Below, piece after piece: positions 8,080 to 16,770 of a stretch of 64,000 nt of DNA. The stretch is taken from NCBI GenBank assembly GCA_000171875.1, contig ABHI01000001.1:248001-312000 (forward strand). The letters run 5' to 3'. Both the position numbers and the translations under genes were made by a program. Under the pieces are notes generated by a model that had not been told where the DNA came from, did not search any database, and was given only the letters and a program-made list of their open reading frames with translations. Each line of letters begins with the position of its first letter. The stretch's first letter is position 1. Origin of the DNA: Flavobacteriales bacterium ALC-1. GTDB lineage: Bacteria; Bacteroidota; Bacteroidia; Flavobacteriales; Flavobacteriaceae.

Positions 8080-9615
8080 ATGAATTCTGATACTTTTATT
8101 AAAGATATAGCTGACGGCAACACATTTAAAGGAGATTATATCACTTTAGGATCTGCAATGCTAGAAGGCGAGACTATGACTAACGCGTATGTGAATGTGC
8201 CTTTAAAAACCATGAATAGACATGGTTTAATTGCTGGTGCTACTGGTACTGGAAAAACTAAAACATTGCAGGTTTTAGCAGAAAACCTTTCAGAAAAAGG
8301 TGTTCCTGTATTATTAATGGATATAAAAGGTGATTTAAGTGGGTTGGCAAAACCAAGTCCTGGTCATCCAAAAATTGATGAACGTCACGAAAAAATAGGC
8401 TTACCATTTGAACCAAAATCTTTTCCGGTTGAAGTAATGACTTTATCCGAACAAGATGGTGTAAGACTTAGAGCTACAATTAGTGAATTTGGACCAGTTT
8501 TAATTTCAAGAATATTAGATGTAACCGAAACTCAAGCTGGAATTATCTCTGTAATCTTTAAATATTGTGATGACAATAAATTACCGCTTTTAGATCTTAA
8601 AGATTTTAAAAAAATTCTACAATATGCAACAAATGAAGGAAAAAAGGAATTTGAAGAGTCTTATGGTAGAATCTCAACAGCTTCAACAGGGGCTATTCTC
8701 AGAAAATTAATTGAAATTGAACAACAAGGTGGTGATTTATTCTTTGGCGAAACATCTTTTGACACTCAAGATTTATTGAGAATTGATGAAAATGGTAAAG
8801 GTTATATCAATATCATTAGACTAACTGACATACAAGATAAACCGAAGCTATTTTCAACATTTATGTTGAGCTTATTAGCTGAAATATATTCCACTTTCCC
8901 TGAACAAGGGGATAGTGGGCGACCAGAATTAATAATGTTTATTGATGAAGCACATTTGATTTTTAATGAAGCTTCTGATGCTTTACTTAATCAAATCGAA
9001 AGTATTGTAAAATTAATTCGTAGTAAAGGAGTTGGTTTGTATTTTGTAACTCAAAATCCTACTGATGTACCTGAAGCTGTTTTAGGTCAATTAGGATTAA
9101 AAGTACAACACGCTTTACGTGCATTTACTGCTAAAGACAGAAAAGCGATTAAGTTAACAGCGCAAAACTATCCTGATACTAAATATTACGATACAGCTGA
9201 AGTTTTAACCTCATTAGGAATTGGTGAAGCCTTAGTCTCTGCTCTAGATGAAAAAGGAAAACCCACTCCGCTTGCAGCAACTATGATGCGCGCGCCAATG
9301 AGTCGTATGGATATTTTAACTGAAGCTGAATTAGGAAGTTTACTTGCTCAATCTCAACTCGCTAAAAAGTACAATCAAGAAATAGATAGAGAAAGTGCTT
9401 ACGAAATGCTTAACACAAAAATTGAACAAGCAGAAGCTGAAGAAGCTAAACGAAAAGCAAAAGAGGAAAAAGAAGCACTTAAAAAGGCAGAAAGCAAACG
9501 CAAATCTAGCTCTAGTAAGAGACGAAGTTCTAGGCAAAACCCTATTGTTAAAGTTCTCTCTAGTCCAACAGTAATACGAAGTGTTTTAGGAATTTTAACC
9601 AAAATGCTTAGATAA
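8080..9615 (+). CDS. HerA/YjgR-type (DUF853) ATPase
   Basis: About 511 residues. The Walker A motif GATGTGKT is at residues 53-60 and Walker B with IDEAH near 290, followed by FVTQNPTDVP, which suits the sensor region of HerA/FtsK-like ATPases. The DUF853 (YjgR) family is conserved and poorly characterised; a DNA-translocation role is inferred from the fold only. The last ~80 residues are a charged coiled coil (EEAKRKAKEEKEALKKAE) and a Ser/Arg/Lys-rich tail that could bind nucleic acid. I chose the ATG; a TTG two codons upstream is also open. A lipoprotein gene follows after 21 bases. Confidence 0.85.
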   Translation: MNSDTFIKDIADGNTFKGDYITLGSAMLEGETMTNAYVNVPLKTMNRHGLIAGATGTGKTKTLQVLAENLSEKGVPVLLMDIKGDLSGLAKPSPGHPKIDERHEKIGLPFEPKSFPVEVMTLSEQDGVRLRATISEFGPVLISRILDVTETQAGIISVIFKYCDDNKLPLLDLKDFKKILQYATNEGKKEFEESYGRISTASTGAILRKLIEIEQQGGDLFFGETSFDTQDLLRIDENGKGYINIIRLTDIQDKPKLFSTFMLSLLAEIYSTFPEQGDSGRPELIMFIDEAHLIFNEASDALLNQIESIVKLIRSKGVGLYFVTQNPTDVPEAVLGQLGLKVQHALRAFTAKDRKAIKLTAQNYPDTKYYDTAEVLTSLGIGEALVSALDEKGKPTPLAATMMRAPMSRMDILTEAELGSLLAQSQLAKKYNQEIDRESAYEMLNTKIEQAEAEEAKRKAKEEKEALKKAESKRKSSSSKRRSSRQNPIVKVLSSPTVIRSVLGILTKMLR

Positions 9616-9636
9616 TTTAAACCCTAAATCTTAGAT

Positions 9637-10194
9637 ATGAGAAATACATTTTGTGCAGTTTTAATAGGCGCACTATTATTAGCAAGCTGTGCTAAAGATG
9701 CAGCACCTAATCCTTTTTTAATTGAAAAAACCCATATTGGCTTATTAACAGATTCGACTCAAGTTAAAGATATAGAAGCTGTATTTAGTAATGATTCTGT
9801 GGTTGTATATATTGCAGGTGATGAATTTACGGGATCTGTAAATATTATTGAGATTTACGAAAAAAGTGGCAAGAAACTTCTAGATCTATCACCAAAAGAA
9901 GCACTCGATTCCACCTCAGTAATCTCAAGTGTTCGTATTATTGATGAGCGTTATAAAACAGAAAAGAATATATCTACCTTAAGCACATTTAAAGATATAA
10001 GTGAGACTTATAAAATTACTAAAATTGACAACCTCATTAATTCTATTGTAGTTTCTGTTAATGAAATTAATGCTTCTTTTACTATTGATAAAAAGGAACT
10101 TCCGGCAAGTTTGAGATTTGATATGAATTTGACAATAGATCCTATACAGGTTCCAGGAAAAGCTAAGATTAAGTATTTTATGGTGCATTGGTAA
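9637..10194 (+). CDS. lipoprotein of unknown function
   Basis: A 185-residue protein with a type II signal peptide and lipobox LASC (Cys18). The mature part looks like an immunoglobulin-like or beta-sandwich fold: alternating hydrophobic strands, few helices, no cysteines after the lipobox and no catalytic motif I can recognise. It begins 21 bases after the ATPase gene and ends 14 bases before the cupin gene, so it probably belongs to a short plus-strand operon running to the alpha/beta hydrolase. Confidence 0.7.
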   Translation: MRNTFCAVLIGALLLASCAKDAAPNPFLIEKTHIGLLTDSTQVKDIEAVFSNDSVVVYIAGDEFTGSVNIIEIYEKSGKKLLDLSPKEALDSTSVISSVRIIDERYKTEKNISTLSTFKDISETYKITKIDNLINSIVVSVNEINASFTIDKKELPASLRFDMNLTIDPIQVPGKAKIKYFMVHW

Positions 10195-10208
10195 AGCTTT
10201 AAGTGAAA

Positions 10209-10574
10209 ATGAAAAAATATAAAATTCAAAACTCACCATTTGTAGTTCCAACAGATGATGGTAAAATCATACAAGAGCACTTTGGAAATGCTACTGATGG
10301 TAATTCTGAAATTAGCATTGCACACATGGTTGCTCCTGCTGGTTGGTGTGAACCTTTTCAAACTCCAGAATTTGATGAGTACACCTTTATTATTAAAGGA
10401 AAAAAGCAATTTATAATTGATGGTGAGACTATAGTTTTAGAGGCTGGACAATCTATTAAAGTAAAAAAGCACACAAGGTTACAATACTCTAACCCTTTCA
10501 CTGAACCTTGTGAGTACTTAGCGATTTGTTTACCTGCCTTTTCAATAGATTCCGTAAATAGAGAAGGGGAATAA
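10209..10574 (+). CDS. cupin-domain protein
   Basis: About 121 residues forming a single small cupin barrel. The motif around PAGWCEPFQTPEFDEYTFIIKGK corresponds to cupin motif 1, but its usual HxH pair is not seen; the glutamate in FDEYTF and the strand LEAGQSIKVKKHT (motif 2) remain. Metal binding is therefore uncertain. The fold suits a sugar- or metabolite-binding or isomerase role, which cannot be told from sequence. A GTG two codons earlier is an alternative start. The stop lies one base before the ATG of the hydrolase gene, so the two are probably translationally coupled. Confidence 0.75.
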   Translation: MKKYKIQNSPFVVPTDDGKIIQEHFGNATDGNSEISIAHMVAPAGWCEPFQTPEFDEYTFIIKGKKQFIIDGETIVLEAGQSIKVKKHTRLQYSNPFTEPCEYLAICLPAFSIDSVNREGE

Positions 10575-10575
10575 T

Positions 10576-11403
10576 ATGAGTAGCTTTGTTATAAAATCTA
10601 TAGGTAAAGCATTAAATGCTACGAGTTATATTTCATCTAAATATGCTTCAAAAAAAGCAGTGAACTTGTTTTCTTCACCCAGAAAAGGACGTTACACTGA
10701 ACAGCAAAAACATATTATTAGTTCTGCCTTATTCGAAGAATTAAAATATGAGAATATAAATATCGCTACTTATCGTTGGGCTGGCAAAGGTAAAACAGTT
10801 CTACTAGCTCATGGCTGGGAAAGTAATGCTTCACGTTGGGAGTATATTCTTAACGATTTAAAAACTCAAGATTATAATATTATTGCTCTAGATGCTCCTG
10901 CTCATGGTCGATCTGGTGGAAAGCAATTTAATGCAGTTTTATACTCAGAATGTTTAAATGTTGTTATTAAAAAATTTAAACCAGACGTTTTAATTGGACA
11001 TTCCGTTGGTGGAATGGCTAGTGTATTTTCTATACATAATCACAAATTACCCTCTATAAAAAAATTAGTTTTACTTGGAGCACCAGCACACTTCACAGGC
11101 GTATTTTCAAGGTATAAAACTATGATGAGTTATAATAATCGTATTTCAAATGGTTTAGATAAGGTTGTTTTAGAGCGCTTTGGTAAAACTGTTGATTATT
11201 TTTCTACTGCAAACTTCACTGAATCTATTGATGCAAAAGGTTTAATTATTCATGATAAAAAGGACAGAATTATTCCTTACGAAGATGCTCAACTCATTGA
11301 CAATCGTTACAAAAATGCTGAATTGATAACGACTACTGGTTTTGGTCATGGGCTGAAAGACAAATCCTTGATTCCAAAGATTATTGGGTTTATAAATGAT
11401 TAA
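10576..11403 (+). CDS. alpha/beta hydrolase
   Basis: A 275-residue alpha/beta-hydrolase fold protein. The oxyanion-hole region LLAHGWESNASRW is near residue 76, the nucleophile elbow GHSVGGMA near 141, an acidic residue in HDKKDRIIP near 227, and the catalytic His in GFGHG near 258, giving a complete Ser-Asp-His triad. There is no signal peptide, so it is cytoplasmic. The substrate is unknown; esterase or lipase-like activity is most likely. A purine-rich AGAAGGGGA stands before the start. Confidence 0.85.
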   Translation: MSSFVIKSIGKALNATSYISSKYASKKAVNLFSSPRKGRYTEQQKHIISSALFEELKYENINIATYRWAGKGKTVLLAHGWESNASRWEYILNDLKTQDYNIIALDAPAHGRSGGKQFNAVLYSECLNVVIKKFKPDVLIGHSVGGMASVFSIHNHKLPSIKKLVLLGAPAHFTGVFSRYKTMMSYNNRISNGLDKVVLERFGKTVDYFSTANFTESIDAKGLIIHDKKDRIIPYEDAQLIDNRYKNAELITTTGFGHGLKDKSLIPKIIGFIND

Positions 11404-11411
11404 ACTTATTG

Positions 11412-11419
11412 TACTTTTG
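11412..11419 (+). promoter_or_regulatory. candidate -7 box (TACTTTTG) of rluF
   Basis: A TAnnTTTG match ending only 4 bases before the rluF ATG, which implies a leaderless or nearly leaderless transcript. The closest upstream TTG is 25 bases away, beyond the usual 17-23. Confidence 0.45.
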
Positions 11420-11423
11420 CCCC

Positions 11424-12191
11424 ATGTCAGACAATCTTACACGCCTAAACAAATACCTCAGCGAAGCTGGTTACTGCTCGCGTCGCGAAGCCGATCGTTT
11501 AATCGACGCTGGTCGCGTAACTATTAATGATGTGGTACCAGAGATGGGAACAAAAGTAGCTTCTGGTGACATTGTAAAGGTAGATGGCGAAATTATTGGA
11601 GAACGCAAACAAGGCTTTGTATATTTAGCATTTAACAAACCCGTTGGTATTGTATGCACCACTGATACGAGAGTTGAAAAAGACAATATTATTGATTATA
11701 TTAATTATCCTAAGCGTATTTTTCCAATAGGGCGTTTGGACAAACCTAGTGAAGGTTTAATTCTCTTAACTGACGATGGTGATATTGTCAACAAAATTCT
11801 TAGAGCTAGTAACAATCATGAAAAGGAATATATTGTTACAGTAGACAAACCTATTTCTCAAACTTTTGTTGCGCGAATGGCTGGTGGTATTTATATTGAA
11901 GAATTAGGAAAACGCACCAAAAAATGCGAGGTTAAAAAAATAGACAAGTTCACCTTCAGTATTATTTTAACACAAGGATTAAACCGACAAATCCGTAGAA
12001 TGTGCGAATACTTAAACTACGAAGTACAGACTTTAAAACGTGTTCGCATAATGAATATTAAACTCGATATGCCTCTTGGAAAATATCGCGAACTCACTAA
12101 AGAAGAGTTTAAAACATTAAGTAATTTGATAAGTGAGTCTAAAAAAACATTCGAAGCCAAACAACATACTCCTCGAAGAAACAGACGTTAA
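11424..12191 (+). CDS. rluF: 23S rRNA pseudouridine synthase, RluF-type
   Basis: A 255-residue enzyme that isomerises uridine to pseudouridine in 23S rRNA; the E. coli RluF site is U2604. An N-terminal S4 RNA-binding domain (RLNKYLSEAGYCSRREADRLI) is followed by the RsuA/RluF catalytic motif PIGRLDKPSEGL with Asp106. The run DIVNKILRASNNHEKEY and the late GLNRQIRRMC match RluF more closely than RluB or RsuA. The ATG at this start is preferred over an upstream in-frame TTG, because the S4 domain begins directly after it. The basic C-terminal tail ends PRRNRR. Confidence 0.9.
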   Translation: MSDNLTRLNKYLSEAGYCSRREADRLIDAGRVTINDVVPEMGTKVASGDIVKVDGEIIGERKQGFVYLAFNKPVGIVCTTDTRVEKDNIIDYINYPKRIFPIGRLDKPSEGLILLTDDGDIVNKILRASNNHEKEYIVTVDKPISQTFVARMAGGIYIEELGKRTKKCEVKKIDKFTFSIILTQGLNRQIRRMCEYLNYEVQTLKRVRIMNIKLDMPLGKYRELTKEEFKTLSNLISESKKTFEAKQHTPRRNRR

Positions 12192-12255
12192 TTAAATCTT
12201 AATTAACATTTGCATTGGGTAAATGATTTTTAATTTTAGGTGAAATCAACCCAAT

Positions 12256-13203
12256 ATGAAATTAATATTGCCGCTCATACTCCTAGTATCTTTATTCAGT
12301 TTTTCTCAAAACAATTACGCTGTTTCCGATACTAATCCTTTTGGGATACCAAATCCAGAAGCACCTCAAGAACTAAAAGATTATGAAGCTTTAATAGGGA
12401 AATGCAACTGTAAATCCGTATCAAGAAAACCAGATCAGACTTGGGCAGATCCAGTAGACATGACTTGGGAATGGAAATACATTATGAATGGCATGGCTGT
12501 ACAAGATGAAACTATAAAAGCAGATGGCAAACATTCTGGTAGTATTAGACAGTTTATCGCAGACAGCAGTAAATGGTATGTGCATTATTATGCATCGGGT
12601 TCACCATCAACAAAATTACCAACTTGGGAAGGTGGTAAAACTGAAAATGGTAACATCGTCTTATATCGTGATCAAAAAGCACCTAACGGAACAGAAGGCT
12701 GGTTTAGACTAACCTTTTACGATATAAGTGATTTAGGCTATAAATGGGTTGGAGAATGGACAGACAAATCTGAAACTACCACTTTTGCAACTTGGAAAAT
12801 TGATTGTAAAAGAGACACAAAAAATGGTTCTGATTTAGAGGTAATTAATAAAAATATCTCTGCATTTTCTAAAGCTTATATGGATGGAAACATTGATGAT
12901 TTAGTAAATATGTATACTAAAGATGGAAAGATTTTCCCAAACAATAGGGAAATTATGGTTGGTGAAAAAGATTTGCTGTCTTATTGGGCAATTCCTGATG
13001 GTGTAAAAATTCTTCATCATAAAGTGATACCATCCGAAATTAAAATAGAAAATGATATAGCATATGATTACGGTTATTATGAAGGTAAAACCTTAACCAA
13101 AGACAAAAAAGAAGTATCATGGAAAGGTAAGTATATAATTATATGGAAAAAAATAAAAGGAGAGTGGAAAATATATCTAGACATATGGAATAGTGTCCCT
13201 TAG
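12256..13203 (+). CDS. secreted protein with DUF1579-like and SnoaL-like domains
   Basis: A 315-residue protein with a signal peptide ending near FSFSQ (residue 18). The first mature half (EALIGKCNC through WKIDCKRD) looks like the DUF1579-type beta-barrel common in flavobacteria; similar WEG/W.GEW patterns occur in the gene at 14665. The second half (about residues 195-315, starting INKNISAFSKAYMDGNIDDLVNMYTKDG) is a SnoaL/DUF4440 cone fold with the usual AYMDGD..L..Y..DG and WKGKYI.IWKK.kGEWKI patterns. No function is established for this pair of domains; ligand binding or small-molecule turnover is possible. Confidence 0.72.
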   Translation: MKLILPLILLVSLFSFSQNNYAVSDTNPFGIPNPEAPQELKDYEALIGKCNCKSVSRKPDQTWADPVDMTWEWKYIMNGMAVQDETIKADGKHSGSIRQFIADSSKWYVHYYASGSPSTKLPTWEGGKTENGNIVLYRDQKAPNGTEGWFRLTFYDISDLGYKWVGEWTDKSETTTFATWKIDCKRDTKNGSDLEVINKNISAFSKAYMDGNIDDLVNMYTKDGKIFPNNREIMVGEKDLLSYWAIPDGVKILHHKVIPSEIKIENDIAYDYGYYEGKTLTKDKKEVSWKGKYIIIWKKIKGEWKIYLDIWNSVP

Positions 13204-13514
13204 TAGACAAATGGTTTTCAATAAATATTTAAAATGTAAACCTTTATAATTATTAACACACTTATCCTTTTTTCTGTGTTGCTTTGCTACATTATTAAAT
13301 AACTTTAACGATAGAACAAGAAATATTGACTATGCTTTTAATAGTCCCTATATAAAACAAAAAGAATAATTTTATTGTAGTTGATAATGGTTATATCGAT
13401 TTGTTTATGGCTTGCTAAAACCTAGTGTTTTAGTAAGCTTTTTTTTTATTTTTAGTAAATAATTATAATACTAAACTATAACAATAGCTATTTACTTATT
13501 TTTAGTTTTATAGT
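13204..13514. other. 311-bp intergenic region with a terminator and a repeat element
   Basis: It holds the terminator at 13410-13438 and a ~75-bp stretch (13385-13459) clearly similar to the sequence after the TPR gene at 15535-15613. Just upstream (about 13305-13369) a short open frame ending ...FNSPYIKQKE resembles the last codons of that TPR gene (VFNGLYKRK) and may be the tail of a decayed paralogue. No intact gene is visible. Confidence 0.5.
13410..13438 (+). terminator. intrinsic terminator upstream of the AraC gene
   Basis: A 12-bp stem GCTTGCTAAAAC / GTTTTAGTAAGC with loop CTAGT, followed by a run of T. A G-U wobble shows it is read on the plus strand. It lies about 200 bases after the nearest upstream stop codon. 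Confidence 0.75.
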
Positions 13515-14594
13515 ATGCAACAAACACCTTCATTTAATACTTGGACATCAGGGTTCCTTTTTGCTGTGGCAATGGGAATTTTTCTGTTTGTTATTTTAAT
13601 GAGTAGTAAAACTAAACGTAATTATCCTATTGCCTTATTAGTCTTGTCATTTTCTGGCATTTTGTTTTCTTATGTACTATATTGGACTAAGTACAATGTA
13701 TTACTGCCTTATTTTAATTCGTTTCAATTTATTGGTTACTTCTCTGTAGGCCCATTGCTTTATAGCTATTTACTAAAATTATACAATGTAAAAACCAAAC
13801 ACCTTATTTTTCATTTCTTTCCTAGTTTTATATGGATTGGTCTAACCCTTATTATTTGGTCTCAATTCCTTTTTAATTATAGATTAGGTATAAGGTCATT
13901 ATTTAGTTTTCTAGGCAATTATATTTTAATAATTTTTCACTTAGCTCTTTACCTTATTCTAATTTTGAGGCTCATCCAAAAAAACAATAGTACAGCCAAT
14001 GAATATCAGAAAATACGATATAAATGGGTAAAAATTTTAGTAGCTCTATTTAGCTTTTTTATACTTTCATATATCTCTTATTATATATTAGTGAATTTTT
14101 CATTCTTTAATAATCAATGGGATTACATGATTTCTATCTCAATGACAATTGCAATCTATACCATTGGGTATTTTGTGTATAAAGAACCAAAAATTTTTGA
14201 TGGTGAGTTTTTTTCGGAATTGTTTATACCAATAGAAAACAAAACAGATCGTTTTGAAGATAATTTAATTAACGAGTTTTACAGCAATTTAGTAAACTAC
14301 ATTAATCGCGAAAAACCATTTAAAGACAACGAATTACGATTAGCAAATCTAGCCGATAAAGTGGGGTATTCAACACATTTACTATCTAAAGTCATTAATA
14401 AGAAATCTGGCAAGAACTTCAATAGTTTTATTAATGACTACCGTTTAATAGAAGCTGAAAAATTATTAGTTTCTGATGAAGATCATAGTATCAAGACTAT
14501 TTATTTTTATGTAGGTTTTAATAATAAAGTTACTTTCTACAAAGCTTTTAAAGAAAAGCACAACTGTACACCTAAAGAGTATAAAAAGAAGTAA
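13515..14594 (+). CDS. membrane-bound AraC-family transcriptional regulator
   Basis: A 359-residue protein. The first ~235 residues hold about seven hydrophobic segments (for example FLFAVAMGIFLFVILMSS and FSGILFSYVLYW). A linker leads to a C-terminal AraC double HTH of about 100 residues: LADKVGYSTHLLSKVINKKSGKNF for the first helix pair, and IKTIYFYVGFNNKVTFYKAFKEKHNCTPKEY as the AraC signature. It probably senses a membrane or extracellular signal and controls nearby genes. The neighbours on both sides encode related secreted proteins and are plausible targets, which is inference. Confidence 0.85.
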   Translation: MQQTPSFNTWTSGFLFAVAMGIFLFVILMSSKTKRNYPIALLVLSFSGILFSYVLYWTKYNVLLPYFNSFQFIGYFSVGPLLYSYLLKLYNVKTKHLIFHFFPSFIWIGLTLIIWSQFLFNYRLGIRSLFSFLGNYILIIFHLALYLILILRLIQKNNSTANEYQKIRYKWVKILVALFSFFILSYISYYILVNFSFFNNQWDYMISISMTIAIYTIGYFVYKEPKIFDGEFFSELFIPIENKTDRFEDNLINEFYSNLVNYINREKPFKDNELRLANLADKVGYSTHLLSKVINKKSGKNFNSFINDYRLIEAEKLLVSDEDHSIKTIYFYVGFNNKVTFYKAFKEKHNCTPKEYKKK

Positions 14595-14664
14595 ACATTT
14601 ATAAATACAAACAGTTTATTAAACGCTATACTGTTTATTTGGATAGAATTAAAATCCAAACATC

Positions 14665-15537
14665 ATGAACAAAGCGTTAACAGTAATCATATTACTATTT
14701 TTATTTCAAAGTTCATATACTCAGAACAACAATCCTTATCAACCAGATTTTAGAAATAAGGAATATAAAAAAGTCATTGAAACAGCTAAAAAACAGTTAA
14801 AGACTAACCCAAAAGATTCAATGGCTAATTACTTTATAGGTTACAGTTATGCCAATTTAAATCAGCATAAAAAAGCTATTAAAAATTTTAAGATTGCTCA
14901 AAAAAATGGTCTAAAAGGACCATTTTTAATATTAAGATTAGCGCAAAGTTATACAGCAGATAAACAAACAGAAAAAGCACTTATAGAATTAGAGACCTTA
15001 GATAGCTTAAACATTGGTTTTTACAATCAGTTAGAGCAACCCATTTTTGATGAATTAAAGGCTAATAGTCGATTTAAAAAAATTAAAAACAATATGTACA
15101 AACGTGCTAACCCTTGCAAATTTGATGCTAATTATAGAAAATTTGATTTTTGGCTTGGAGAATGGGATGTTTTCTCTCAAGACCAAAAGATAGCTGAAAG
15201 CAGTATCACAATGACAAATGGGGATTGTGGTATTTTAGAAAATTGGAGGCCAAATGGAAGTAACGGAGGTAACTCTATCAGTTATTTTGATACCTCAGAC
15301 AAAAAATGGAAACAAAACTGGGTAGCTGGCGGTAGCGTAAGTCACTATGAAGAACCTGAAGATTATACTAATGGAAATATACAACTTATTGCCAAAGGCA
15401 ATGGTGTATGGTACAAAATGATTTACACATTTGATAAAGTAGAGGATACTGTACGGCAAATTATGGAGTCCAGTACTGATAAGGGTAAAACATGGACAAT
15501 AGTTTTTAATGGCCTATATAAAAGGAAAATTAATTAA
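14665..15537 (+). CDS. secreted TPR protein with a DUF1579-like C-terminal domain
   Basis: A 290-residue protein with a signal peptide (cleavage near SSYTQ, residue 20). Residues about 30-125 contain two or three tetratricopeptide-like helix pairs (MANYFIGYSYANLNQHKKAIKNF). From about residue 150 follows a beta-rich domain beginning FDANYRKFDFWLGEWDVF, with the FWLGEW motif of DUF1579-like proteins. Enzymatic activity is not indicated. It follows the AraC gene by 70 bases and ends in a terminator. Confidence 0.72.
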   Translation: MNKALTVIILLFLFQSSYTQNNNPYQPDFRNKEYKKVIETAKKQLKTNPKDSMANYFIGYSYANLNQHKKAIKNFKIAQKNGLKGPFLILRLAQSYTADKQTEKALIELETLDSLNIGFYNQLEQPIFDELKANSRFKKIKNNMYKRANPCKFDANYRKFDFWLGEWDVFSQDQKIAESSITMTNGDCGILENWRPNGSNGGNSISYFDTSDKKWKQNWVAGGSVSHYEEPEDYTNGNIQLIAKGNGVWYKMIYTFDKVEDTVRQIMESSTDKGKTWTIVFNGLYKRKIN

Positions 15538-15613
15538 TGGTTAGGTTGATTTGTTTAAGGCTTGTTAGCATTAAGTATTTTAGCAAGCCTTTTTATTTTA
15601 TCTTTAGGTAAAT
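15535..15613 (+). repeat. terminator-containing element, copy 2 (copy 1 at 13385-13459)
   Basis: Both copies share TAATGGTTA, GATTTGTTTA, GGCTTG, a stem-loop, a T-run and TTTAG(G)TAAAT in the same order and spacing. In this copy the first TAA is the stop codon of the TPR gene. Local duplication of a gene end is the simplest reading. Confidence 0.65.
15558..15590 (+). terminator. intrinsic terminator after the TPR gene
   Basis: A 10-bp stem AGGCTTGTTA / TAGCAAGCCT with a 13-base loop and TTTTATTTTA behind it; one G-U wobble fits plus-strand use. Confidence 0.75.
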
Positions 15614-15628
15614 ATTCAACCTTACACA

Positions 15629-16051
15629 ATGACTAAACTATCACCATTCCATTTAGCAATTCCTGTATATAATTTAATAGAGTGTCGTAATTTCTATACC
15701 AACACCTTAAATCTTGAAGAAGGAAGAAGTAGTGACCATTGGGTAGACTACAACTTTTTTGGTCATCAATTAGTCATTCATTATAAACCTAAAACAGAAG
15801 AAAATACGCATACCAATGCTGTTGATGGTAAAGCTGTTCCTGTACCGCATTTTGGTGTTGTATTAGAATGGAAAATATTTAAAGAATTTGCAGAATTATT
15901 AAAGTCAAAAGGCATTACATTTATCATAGAACCTTACATTAGATTTGAAGGTCAAGTTGGTGAACAAGCCACTATGTTTTTTAAAGATCCATCAGATAAT
16001 GCTTTAGAGTTTAAAGCTTTTAAAGATATGAGTCAGCTATTTGCTAAGTAA
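15629..16051 (+). CDS. VOC-family (glyoxalase/bleomycin resistance fold) protein
   Basis: A 140-residue vicinal-oxygen-chelate protein: the opening [21 protein letters not shown], central HFGVVLEW and closing [15 protein letters not shown] match the paired beta-alpha-beta-beta-beta halves. His8 (FHLA) and Glu in LEFK are at metal-ligand positions of the fold. The substrate cannot be told; the family includes glyoxalases, dioxygenases and resistance proteins. Its last 15 bases overlap the end of the convergent membrane-protein gene. Confidence 0.85.
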   Translation: MTKLSPFHLAIPVYNLIECRNFYTNTLNLEEGRSSDHWVDYNFFGHQLVIHYKPKTEENTHTNAVDGKAVPVPHFGVVLEWKIFKEFAELLKSKGITFIIEPYIRFEGQVGEQATMFFKDPSDNALEFKAFKDMSQLFAK

Positions 16052-16762
16052 TTTTCTTCTTTCCGTGATGTAAAACGGCAAATAAATCAGTAAAAAAAGA
16101 GGAATAATTATTATCTGCGCAACTACAATATAATAAGGCCATTCACCAAAATAATCTAGCAAGGATGCTGATTTAGGTTTTTCATTTAAGTAGAAATAAT
16201 TCGCATCAAGCAGATAATTCAAAAATACCATAAGTATCACATAAACCTGAAGTGCTAAAAAGGATTTAAAGACACTCTTTAATTTTGGCTTCATATTGAA
16301 TACAAAAATGAAATAAAAGATTACCACTAATAAACCTAAATGCGCTATCCAATACCTAAAATAATCGAAACTTGGAAAACCTTGAGTAATATCTGGTGTA
16401 ATAATGGCTTGCAAAGTTCCCCCAATAATCCAAAAAATTAATATCTCAAACATCCAATATTTACGATAATAGGTATATAATGGAATGAGTAAAGCCATTA
16501 AACTACATAGATATAATGGCAAATCAATTTTAAAATTATAGTTATCAAAGCATATTCGATATAAATGAAAAGCTATCACTGTTATGGATATAAACCATCC
16601 GAAATAATGGATCCCTTTTTGTTTTTGAAGCTCGTTAAGGTTTTTATTAGAGTATTTTATAAAAACTATTGTAAAACCTACGGCAAAAATAATTGGAAAT
16701 AAATGTTGAAAGCTACCTATCTCTACTGAATTTAGTATGATAGAAAGTAACTTTATATACAT
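16037..16762 (-). CDS. TIGR02206/YwaF-like integral membrane protein
   Basis: A 241-residue protein with about seven hydrophobic segments and a short basic C-terminus (ITERRKLL). The arrangement around [32 protein letters not shown] and [15 protein letters not shown] fits the TIGR02206 (Bacillus YwaF) family, whose function is not known. It starts 8 bases after folD and is probably the last gene of an ffh-folD operon. The gene end overlaps the VOC gene tail to tail. Confidence 0.72.
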   Translation of the reverse strand: MYIKLLSIILNSVEIGSFQHLFPIIFAVGFTIVFIKYSNKNLNELQKQKGIHYFGWFISITVIAFHLYRICFDNYNFKIDLPLYLCSLMALLIPLYTYYRKYWMFEILIFWIIGGTLQAIITPDITQGFPSFDYFRYWIAHLGLLVVIFYFIFVFNMKPKLKSVFKSFLALQVYVILMVFLNYLLDANYFYLNEKPKSASLLDYFGEWPYYIVVAQIIIIPLFLLIYLPFYITERRKLLSK

Positions 16763-16770
16763 AATGATGA

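Noticed and set aside
9340..9602. Minus-strand frames under the 3' end of the HerA-like gene
   Set aside because: Their Phe/Leu/Ser-rich products arise from the Lys/Glu/Arg-rich coiled coil on the other strand.
10203..10208. GTG as the start of the cupin gene
   Set aside because: Possible, but the ATG two codons later is a better start; it changes only two residues.
12524..12712. Second plus-strand frame within the secreted-protein gene
   Set aside because: Out-of-frame shadow with no start context; the longer frame has a signal peptide and domains.
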